The notes beneath the pieces are model-generated. The model had not been told where the DNA came from and made no database searches. It saw only the letters and a list, made by a program, of their open reading frames with translations. The position numbers were made by a program, and so were the translations under genes. Below, in pieces: positions 1 through 4,592 of a DNA stretch of 6,697 bases (position 1 is the first letter of the stretch; every line of letters starts with the position of its first letter). Origin of the DNA: Acidobacteriota bacterium (GTDB lineage Bacteria > Acidobacteriota > UBA6911); NCBI GenBank assembly GCA_031254095.1, contig JAIRVC010000191.1:1-6697 (forward strand). Direction: 5' to 3'.

Positions 1-1
1 T

Positions 2-721
2 AAGATGGGCAAGTTCGTGAAGCAAAACGCAGCGCAGTTGATCGGATGAAATCTGCCGGACAAGACCGGCCGGGAGCAATACGCGCGGCCGGATAAAACC
101 GAACAGAAACGGATTTTCCACGCGGTCAGTCACGACAAGCCCCGTCATTGTTTTTATCCGCATCTGGCGTTTGCAGTCTTCGAATAATTCCAGCAGTTTT
201 GAGTCCGTCGTGGGATTCAGTCCGCGAACCGAATTCCATAACCTGAGATTGATAAAAGCGGCGCTCGAAATCATGACCAGCACGCCGGACAGCCAGATAA
301 CGAAAAGCGTCTGACTTATTTCAAACGGGAAAAAACCGGCGGCGTCCGGCGAAAGCCGGTTTTCGCCGGATTGTAAGGATTTTCCCTGATCGCCGGCTGA
401 AACGGCGGGAATTGCCATCGGTATTGTTGCGCCAGCCGCTTCCTGCCAGCCGGAATCAGGCGCCGTCCATTGAGTCCACAGATTCTCTTGAGTCCAGCGC
501 TCCGGCGCCGTCAGATTCCATAAACTCCAGTTTGTTTCCGGCCCCGCGCCCGTGGGCAGAATAAGCCGCGCAAGCAGGATCAGCCACAGAGCGCAGCTCC
601 ACCGCGCCGACAGCGCACGCCGCGTCAGTTTCTGCGTAAGCACGATAATGAAAACAACCGCTACGGAGTAAAGGGAACCGCGCAATACCCAGTTAAATAT
701 TTCGCCCAAATTTTCCCACAT
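2..721 (-). CDS. BlaR1/MecR1-like M56 family metalloprotease sensor, C-terminus beyond window
   Basis: The frame stays open from the ATG at 721 to the left edge (240 codons), so only the N-terminal part is present. Visible in order: a hydrophobic segment at residues 14-30, a second at 40-56, a tryptophan-rich probably extracytoplasmic stretch (65-93), a third membrane segment (135-157), then the cytoplasmic zinc-protease domain with the family motif NPFLFGFIRPRVLLP (203-217) and LLHELAHL (233-240). The HExxH zinc site is H235, E236, H239. Known family role: a membrane sensor that, on sensing beta-lactam or envelope stress, leads to cleavage of the partner BlaI repressor. The start is supported by GAGG six bases upstream. 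It follows the BlaI-like gene by 11 bases, so the two are surely co-transcribed. The C-terminal sensor domain lies outside the window, so whether it binds penicillin cannot be judged. Family assignment is firm; ligand is not. Confidence 0.9.
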   Translation of the reverse strand, partial: MWENLGEIFNWVLRGSLYSVAVVFIIVLTQKLTRRALSARWSCALWLILLARLILPTGAGPETNWSLWNLTAPERWTQENLWTQWTAPDSGWQEAAGATIPMAIPAVSAGDQGKSLQSGENRLSPDAAGFFPFEISQTLFVIWLSGVLVMISSAAFINLRLWNSVRGLNPTTDSKLLELFEDCKRQMRIKTMTGLVVTDRVENPFLFGFIRPRVLLPAGLVRQISSDQLRCVLLHELAHL

Positions 722-732
722 GGCGAACCTCG

Positions 733-1170
733 TTAAGTTTTGGCGCGCGGGTTTGCGGCCTGCGACCGCGCACCGGAAGGCTGCGCGGCAATGTCTTTTT
801 GATCCTTTTGCTCAAGAATCGCTTTCAGTTCGGCGATTTCCTCATTCGTGAGATGATGATTCTTTATAAAAGCCGCGGCCATCGCCCCTACTGCCCAATG
901 GAAGACCCGGTCTATACACGACCGGATATGGGTTTCGACGCATTCTTCCTCGCTGAGTTTTGGGAAATAATGGTATTCGCGGCCAAGGCTTCTGTAGCCC
1001 AGCACGTCTTTTTTGACCAGCCGCGTGAGCAGCGTCTTTATGGTGCTTTGACTCCATTCGGTGTTCTCCGCCAGACGGGATACGATTTCGTTGGTCGTCA
1101 GCGGAGAATCCCGCCACAACACCTGACAGACCCGCCATTCCGCGTCAGATATTTTCGTGATTTCTTTCAT
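733..1170 (-). CDS. BlaI/MecI/CopY family transcriptional repressor
   Basis: A 145-residue protein, slightly longer than the usual 120-130 because of a charged, probably disordered tail (about 122-145). The N-terminal winged-helix domain (about 1-75) carries the family hallmarks: ISDAEWRVCQVLW, the recognition-helix region WSQSTIKTLLTRLVKK, and the wing GREYHYFPKLSEEE. The C-terminal helices (about 76-120) form the dimerisation region in this family. The start is set by a strong AAGGAGG six bases before the ATG. The family represses its own operon and its target genes by binding TACA/TGTA palindromes as a dimer, and is inactivated through proteolysis triggered by the partner M56 sensor. The partner gene follows directly, and two matching palindromes lie just upstream (1186-1197, 1205-1218), which supports autoregulation. 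No beta-lactamase gene is in view, so blaI is a family name, not a proven function. Confidence 0.93.
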   Translation of the reverse strand: MKEITKISDAEWRVCQVLWRDSPLTTNEIVSRLAENTEWSQSTIKTLLTRLVKKDVLGYRSLGREYHYFPKLSEEECVETHIRSCIDRVFHWAVGAMAAAFIKNHHLTNEEIAELKAILEQKDQKDIAAQPSGARSQAANPRAKT

Positions 1171-1185
1171 TTGCCCTCCTTTCGT

Positions 1186-1197
1186 TTACATATGTAA
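1186..1197. promoter_or_regulatory. Predicted BlaI operator 1
   Basis: Perfect 12-bp palindrome TTACATATGTAA. The TACA/TGTA half-sites are the conserved core of BlaI/MecI operators. It lies 15 bp upstream of the repressor start codon and would cover the transcription start of the proposed promoter, so bound repressor would block blaI-blaR1 transcription. Confidence 0.75.
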
Positions 1198-1225
1198 CAA
1201 TACGTCTACAAATGTAGATGCGCAA
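1197..1225 (-). promoter_or_regulatory. Possible promoter of blaI-blaR1
   Basis: On the minus strand TTGCGC (1220-1225), a 17-base spacer and TATTGT (1197-1202) form a weak sigma-70-like promoter. The boxes match the consensus at only 3 and 4 of 6 bases. The argument for it is position: operator 2 fills the spacer and operator 1 covers the start site, the usual arrangement for an autorepressed bla-type operon. An opposing plus-strand pair (TTTACA 1185-1190, TACAAA 1207-1212) also overlaps both operators and cannot be excluded. Confidence 0.4.
1205..1218. promoter_or_regulatory. Predicted BlaI operator 2
   Basis: Palindrome with arms TCTACA and TGTAGA around AA, again with the TACA/TGTA core. 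Its centre is 20 bp from the centre of operator 1, close to two helical turns, which places two dimers on the same DNA face. It fits wholly within the spacer of the proposed blaI promoter. Confidence 0.72.
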
Positions 1226-1262
1226 GCAAAAAATCTTTTTTATTACATTTTCGCCTGAAAAT

Positions 1263-1290
1263 TTTGCCGTCCAGATTTGTCTTGTATAAA
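1263..1290 (+). promoter_or_regulatory. Possible promoter of the LolA-like gene
   Basis: TTTGCC (1263-1268), a 16-base spacer and TATAAA (1285-1290), a 5 of 6 match to the -10 box. Transcription would begin near 1297 and leave a leader of about 45 nt before the GTG start. It lies some 45 bp away from operator 2, so if this is the real promoter, BlaI control of this gene would be weak or indirect. Confidence 0.38.
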
Positions 1291-1341
1291 AAAGCTGTCC
1301 GTCTCACAATGGGTGAAACAAAAATCCTGTGGGAGGAAAGC

Positions 1342-2238
1342 GTGAAAAGGAAAACCGGTTTTTTAGCTATTATCTGTTGTATTCTCGCCGTCCAGATTCC
1401 CGGCCTTTGTGCCGGCAACCCATCGCCGGACCAGCTTATTGCCGAGCACCTTAAATCCATCGGCAATCCAGACGCGCTGCCACAGATAAAATCCATAGTT
1501 TTTACTGGAAACGCGACTGTTAATTTCCTCCTTGGAATGACCGGGTATCAAAATCAGCGCGGGGTATCCATGTTGATATCCGAGGGGCCTAAAATGGGTA
1601 TACGCATGAGTTTCCCGGATAAAAATAATTATCCGGGGGAACATTTTGCCTACGACGGCAAGGATGTAACTGTCGCGAATTTCGCAATCGGGCGGAAATC
1701 TCCCATCGCTGAATTTATCCATCGGTACAACAAAATAATGAAGAACGGGCTGCTTGGAGGCGTTTTTTCAAACGCCTGGCCCCTTCTGGACATAAAGAGC
1801 AATAAAGCAAACATGAAGGTTCGCAAAACCAAAATGGATGGGACGGAACTGTACGAACTTGAATACCGCCCCAGAGATTATCACGGCGACATGAAAATCA
1901 GCCTGTATTTCGACACTGAAACCTACCGGCATATATACACTGAGTATAAAGTCCAAACGCGGGACGACGTATCCATGGGGCTTAATCCGCGCCCCGGTAC
2001 GGATATGGGAATAAGTCTAACCGCAAGCGAGACTTACTACACTCTTATTGAAAAATTTGATAACTTCGGGAAAGTCGGAGATCTAACGCTGCCGCATAGC
2101 TATATGCTTAATTACAGTATTACCCACCTCGGTTCTATGGCAATGGGCGGATTTGCCGCTAATTGGACGATAGAAGCCCGGGAATGGGGATTCAACACGC
2201 CGGAAATAAACCAGAACTTTTTTAATACTGAAAAATAA
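1342..2238 (+). CDS. Secreted LolA/LolB-like protein (outer-membrane lipoprotein-sorting type)
   Basis: The GTG at 1342 is preferred because GGGAGG lies five bases upstream and translation then begins directly with a signal peptide: positive KRK (2-4), hydrophobic core FLAIICCILAVQI (7-19), likely cleavage after CA (about residue 24). The frame is open back to 1264 but that extension has no ribosome site. The product is 298 residues. No lipobox precedes the cysteine, so a periplasmic protein is more likely than a lipoprotein. The mature part opens with IAEHLKSIGNPDALPQIKS, has GLLGGVFSNAWPLLD (136-150), and a beta-rich part with LYELEYRPRD and ISLYFDTETYRHIYTEYKV (186-204). I recall this pattern, including PGEHFAYDGKDV (98-109), from acidobacterial proteins annotated as outer-membrane lipoprotein-sorting; the fold binds lipid or acyl chains. 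The exact role is unknown. It is divergent from blaI-blaR1 and ends 23 bp before a convergent gene. Confidence 0.75.
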   Translation: MKRKTGFLAIICCILAVQIPGLCAGNPSPDQLIAEHLKSIGNPDALPQIKSIVFTGNATVNFLLGMTGYQNQRGVSMLISEGPKMGIRMSFPDKNNYPGEHFAYDGKDVTVANFAIGRKSPIAEFIHRYNKIMKNGLLGGVFSNAWPLLDIKSNKANMKVRKTKMDGTELYELEYRPRDYHGDMKISLYFDTETYRHIYTEYKVQTRDDVSMGLNPRPGTDMGISLTASETYYTLIEKFDNFGKVGDLTLPHSYMLNYSITHLGSMAMGGFAANWTIEAREWGFNTPEINQNFFNTEK

Positions 2239-2245
2239 ATTTTTC
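2230..2245. terminator. AT-rich inverted repeat between convergent genes
   Basis: GAAAAAT and ATTTTTC flank AA, giving a perfect 7-bp repeat centred on the stop codon of the plus-strand gene. It is the only symmetrical element in the 23-bp gap between the two convergent genes. It has no GC-rich stem and a two-base loop, so it is at best a weak bidirectional terminator. Confidence 0.25.
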
Positions 2246-2261
2246 TTTCAGGAGCGGCAAT

Positions 2262-2801
2262 TCAAACGGACTTGCCAGTTTCGTATGCTTCCTGCATGGC
2301 GGGGTGAGTTTTAATTTCTCCCGCGTCAAATACGCCGAGGCCGTAAACGACGCCTTTCTCTTTCGCGCCGGGCAGGCAGGCCATGTAGCCTTTGAATCCT
2401 TCCATGACTCTTTCCGCCGAAGCTTTCTCATCATTGTGGGCGGTCAAAATGAAATACATATCCTTGTCGCGGATTTCCAGAAAACGGGCTATCGTCCTGT
2501 CTATCAATACTTTCATCTGACCGCTCATGGCGTAGAAATATGCCGGCGTGGCCATGACAATTACATCGGCATTTATCATTTTTTCAATGATGCCCGTCAT
2601 GTCGTCGTGATGAACACAGGCCTCTTTTTTTGCGTAGCATGTTCCGCAGGCAAGGCAATATTTAATGTTTTTGTCGCGGATGAAGATTTTCTCGGCTTCG
2701 TTGCCTGCGTCCGCCGCGCCGAGCAGGAATTGATCGCACAAGGTGTCGGAATTTCCTCCCTTTCTCGGACTGCCGGAAAGTATTAAAACCTTTTTGCCCA
2801 T
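2262..2801 (-). CDS. Flavodoxin-fold NAD(P)H/FMN reductase, iron-sulfur flavoprotein (Isf)-like
   Basis: A 179-residue cytoplasmic flavoprotein. The FMN phosphate loop is SGSPRKGGNS (9-18), followed by the second flavin loop TPAYFYAMSGQMKVLIDR (85-102). Between them, cysteines C49, C52, C55 and C62 give CX2CX2CX6C, which fits the compact CX2CX2CX4-7C motif that binds a 4Fe-4S cluster in archaeal and bacterial Isf proteins. It therefore probably passes electrons between a reduced donor and a small acceptor such as a quinone, oxygen species or ferredoxin; the substrate cannot be read from sequence. The ATG start has AGGAGG nine bases upstream. It converges on the LolA-like gene with a 23-bp gap and lies 102 bp downstream of the metallopeptidase gene on the same strand, so co-transcription is possible but not required. 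Confidence 0.85.
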   Translation of the reverse strand: MGKKVLILSGSPRKGGNSDTLCDQFLLGAADAGNEAEKIFIRDKNIKYCLACGTCYAKKEACVHHDDMTGIIEKMINADVIVMATPAYFYAMSGQMKVLIDRTIARFLEIRDKDMYFILTAHNDEKASAERVMEGFKGYMACLPGAKEKGVVYGLGVFDAGEIKTHPAMQEAYETGKSV

Positions 2802-2821
2802 TTAAAATTACCTCCTCACGT

Positions 2822-2841
2822 ATGTTAAATTATTTCAACAT
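2822..2841. promoter_or_regulatory. Imperfect 20-bp palindrome upstream of the flavoprotein gene
   Basis: The halves ATGTTAAATT and ATTTCAACAT match as an inverted repeat at 8 of 10 positions, with perfect ATGTT/AACAT ends. It ends 20 bp upstream of the start codon, a normal place for an operator. No regulator gene nearby suggests a binding protein. Confidence 0.3.
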
Positions 2842-2903
2842 CTTATGCGATTTCCAGTGTTGACGGATCGCAAGATTTCCAGCATTGCCGGGTTTGGCGG
2901 CGA

Positions 2904-3278
2904 TCAGGCCCAGCCCAGCTCTCTCAACCGCTTTTCTCCGATGCCCCAATAGTGAGCAATTTCATGAATAATCGTGCGGCGCACCTGTGTTCTAATCGCT
3001 TCTTTATCGGGCCCCGCATAGGCCTCAATGGGGCCCTTATAGATAATGATGCAATCGGGCAAAGCCATGTAGTGCGAGTTGCGTTCGGTAGCCGGCACGC
3101 CGCGATATAGTCCCAAAAGAGAACGGCGTTTTTTTACGGGGATGCCCAGGTCTATGAGATCCCGGGTATGCGGCCATTCTTCTACACTCACCTGCCAGTT
3201 TTCCATCCGTTCCAGAAATTCTTCCGGCAATGAATCTAAAGCCTCGGCCACCAGCGCTTCAAATTCTTTCATGTCCAT
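2904..3278 (-). CDS. Small zincin-type metallopeptidase (HExxHxxGI, DUF1025/Zincin_1-like)
   Basis: Taken from the ATG at 3278 the product is 124 residues, the usual size for this family. The frame extends back to 3383, but those residues run into the inverted-repeat region and look non-coding; ATG 3272 is an equally good start because no strong ribosome site precedes either. The N-terminal MKEFEALVAEALDSLPEEFLERMENW, central LLGLYRGVPATERN (54-67) and C-terminal RRTIIHEIAHYWGIGEKRLRELGW match the family from end to end. Zinc ligands are expected to be H105 and H109, with E106 as catalytic base; the G112-I that follows resembles metzincins. No signal peptide, so cytoplasmic. The physiological substrate of this family is not known to me. 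It is separated by the hairpin at 3382-3446 from the upstream MBL gene and so is probably transcribed on its own. Confidence 0.85.
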   Translation of the reverse strand: MDMKEFEALVAEALDSLPEEFLERMENWQVSVEEWPHTRDLIDLGIPVKKRRSLLGLYRGVPATERNSHYMALPDCIIIYKGPIEAYAGPDKEAIRTQVRRTIIHEIAHYWGIGEKRLRELGWA

Positions 3279-3362
3279 TATGCCAACCCGCTCAAGCCCG
3301 GATATGTAGCCAGCCTGGATATTTACAGTAGAATTGTCCCGATAGGGGCAACATATTGGAAG

Positions 3363-3476
3363 AACCCGGCTTTTATAAAACAAAGCGCGTCCCGCCAGCG
3401 GGCGAAATATTGTTTAAATATGGCGCCCTCTGGCGGGACGCGCTTTTTACCTCGCAATTATCCGCGAAGCCGGGTT
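3363..3476. repeat. 114-bp nested inverted-repeat element
   Basis: Perfect 10-bp ends AACCCGGCTT (3363-3372) and AAGCCGGGTT (3467-3476) enclose a much stronger central hairpin (3382-3446). The right end overlaps the last two bases used by the stop codon of the minus-strand MBL gene. Two concentric inverted repeats are more than a simple terminator needs, so this could be a palindromic intergenic repeat or a small non-autonomous mobile element. No clear target-site duplication is visible. Confidence 0.5.
3382..3446 (-). terminator. Strong hairpin, probable intrinsic terminator of the MBL gene
   Basis: Arms AAAGCGCGTCCCGCCAG (3382-3398) and CTGGCGGGACGCGCTTT (3430-3446) pair perfectly over 17 bp; after one mismatch five more GC pairs follow, and the AT-rich middle holds a further ATATT/AATAT pairing. 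On the minus strand it begins 28 bases after the MBL stop codon and runs into TTTGTTTTA; on the plus strand it ends in TTTTT. Termination could work both ways. The stem is longer than typical for a terminator. Confidence 0.6.
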
Positions 3477-4329
3477 ATTCGATATTGCGCCAGTTCCAGT
3501 CAAGACCGCCCTTGAGAACCGCGGCGTTCATGCCGTTGCTCAATTTGTTGATGACGGCATCCGGGAATTTCTTGAACATGGCGAGGAAAAATTCAGCCTC
3601 GGTTTTTGTCTGCAAAATGACTTCTTCCGTGGCGCGGATGTAGTCCCGCGTGAAATCAAGCGAACTGCGGTCGAACTGCATTCCGGGTTTCTGGTGGCCG
3701 GGGATGATAATTTCCGCGCCCATCTTTTCAATCTTGTCCACATCCGCGACCCACTGCGCGCGTTCTTCTTTTGTGCACTCGCAGGTGAAAGGATGCGCCT
3801 CGTTAAAGAGCACGTCGCTGGCGTAAAGCGTCTTGATCGACGGAATCCAGACCATCGTGTTGTAGCGCATGTCGCCCATGATTCTTGTCATGATTTCAAG
3901 TTTATGCCCTTCAAGTTCGAAACAGTTTTCTGGAAGCGATTCAAATTTTGTCTCCAGCCGGCAGACGTTGTGCGCGCCGATGACGCCTTCCCAATGTTCG
4001 AGCTTGCCGAAAAACTGCGTGTTCATTAACTCGGCTTCGGAAGGAATCGCAACTACTCTTGCTTTTGGAAAAGCCTGAGCGATGACGCCCGCGCCGAAAT
4101 AATGATCCGGATGGGCATGTGAACAGAAAATCGTCGTCAGATTCTTGCCCGTATCAACGATTTCCGAGATCACACGATGCGCGGAGGACAGCGTCCATTG
4201 CGCGTCAAGAAGAACGCAGTCCTTTTTACCCATAACGATAACGGAAGCGACGGCAAAGTCGCGTTCATCACTAAAAAAAACTTTGGTGGACAGTGAATGT
4301 TGTCCGCTGGCGGTATATCTGATTTCCAT
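3475..4329 (-). CDS. MBL-fold metallo-hydrolase with atypical third metal ligand
   Basis: The ATG at 4329 is chosen because GGAG lies eight bases upstream and the domain begins at once; the frame is open back to 4473 through a hairpin-rich non-coding stretch. The product is 284 residues. Strand pairs FAVASVIVMGKKDCVLLDAQ lead to the signature SHAHPDHYFGAG with H71, H73, D75, H76 (HxHxDH). D172 in TLYASDVLFN is the bridging aspartate and H212 in IIPGHQKPG the last histidine. Where a typical member has a histidine in a GHSxxN-type turn, this one has MGDMRYNT (151-158), so the third zinc-1 ligand seems absent. A C-terminal helical part (220-284) follows. I recall a large family of similar secreted or cytoplasmic MBL proteins with ligand losses. 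No signal peptide here, so cytoplasmic. The substrate is unknown; there is no reason to call it a beta-lactamase despite the blaI-like genes 3 kb away. Confidence 0.85.
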   Translation of the reverse strand: MEIRYTASGQHSLSTKVFFSDERDFAVASVIVMGKKDCVLLDAQWTLSSAHRVISEIVDTGKNLTTIFCSHAHPDHYFGAGVIAQAFPKARVVAIPSEAELMNTQFFGKLEHWEGVIGAHNVCRLETKFESLPENCFELEGHKLEIMTRIMGDMRYNTMVWIPSIKTLYASDVLFNEAHPFTCECTKEERAQWVADVDKIEKMGAEIIIPGHQKPGMQFDRSSLDFTRDYIRATEEVILQTKTEAEFFLAMFKKFPDAVINKLSNGMNAAVLKGGLDWNWRNIE

Positions 4330-4351
4330 GGAATTTTCTCCGAAAAATTCC
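4330..4351 (-). promoter_or_regulatory. Hairpin presenting the MBL gene's ribosome binding site
   Basis: On the minus-strand transcript GGAATTTT and AAAATTCC pair perfectly over 8 bp around the six-base loop UCGGAG. The GGAG ribosome site sits in the loop and the stem abuts the AUG directly. Such a fold would hinder the ribosome, or present the site to a regulator, and suggests translational control. Confidence 0.5.
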
Positions 4352-4465
4352 GACGGGCCGTCGCCCGCCGGGATAAAAATGAGGGGGAAAGGCTGGAGAG
4401 CCTGCTCCCGGTTCAAAACCGCCCCGGATTTCATTGAGAATATCAATGCGGCATTCAGGACGGCA
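4330..4465 (-). other. Predicted structured 5' leader of the MBL gene
   Basis: About 136 nt between the proposed start site and the AUG. In transcript order it holds four compact hairpins: CGGTT/AACCG (4409-4421), AGGCT/AGCCT (4390-4403), CGGGC/GCCCG (4354-4367), and the 8-bp stem at 4330-4351. I recognise no known riboswitch. The rest of the gap up to the plus-strand gene holds the promoter at 4473-4501 and, further on, no convincing element. Confidence 0.35.
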
Positions 4466-4472
4466 ACCACCA

Positions 4473-4501
4473 TTTATATGTATTTTCAAAGCCGGAAACA
4501 A
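4473..4501 (-). promoter_or_regulatory. Predicted promoter of the MBL gene
   Basis: On the minus strand TTGTTT (4496-4501), a 17-base spacer and TATAAA (4473-4478), a 5 of 6 match to the -10 box. Transcription would start near 4465. Confidence 0.45.
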
Positions 4502-4592
4502 GCGGAAATTGCAATATTCCTAAATATTTGACGATACCGCCGCGTTCCGGCATCTTTAGTGACTGTTTCTTAATTTTTTTGGGATGCTGATT

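Noticed and set aside
799..1197. Plus-strand open frame of 132 codons opposite the BlaI-like gene
   Set aside because: Antisense shadow of a well-supported gene; no family resemblance or ribosome site.
3279..3383. N-terminal extension of the metallopeptidase to 3383
   Set aside because: The extra 35 residues arise from intergenic sequence overlapping the nested palindrome and do not resemble the family N-terminus.
3475..4329. Beta-lactamase target gene for the BlaI/BlaR1 pair
   Set aside because: The fold is shared, but it has no signal peptide, no BlaI-type operator upstream, and belongs to a different MBL branch.
4381..4425. tRNA-like stretch with GGTTCAAAACC resembling a T-arm
   Set aside because: The five-base arms flanking the TTC loop do not pair as a T-stem, and there is no acceptor or anticodon arm at the right spacing; it folds as simple tandem hairpins.
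4330..4473. N-terminal extension of the MBL protein to 4473
   Set aside because: It would translate through four hairpins, its ATG coincides with the predicted -10 box, and a good ribosome site supports the start at 4329.
4513..4528. AATATT-CCTA-AATATT as an operator
   Set aside because: Short, AT-rich and self-complementary halves; such matches are common by chance and no linked regulator fits.
4528..4560. TTGACG as the -35 box of the lysA-like gene
   Set aside because: No acceptable -10 box at 16-18 bases; the nearest candidate TTTAGT is 21 bases away.
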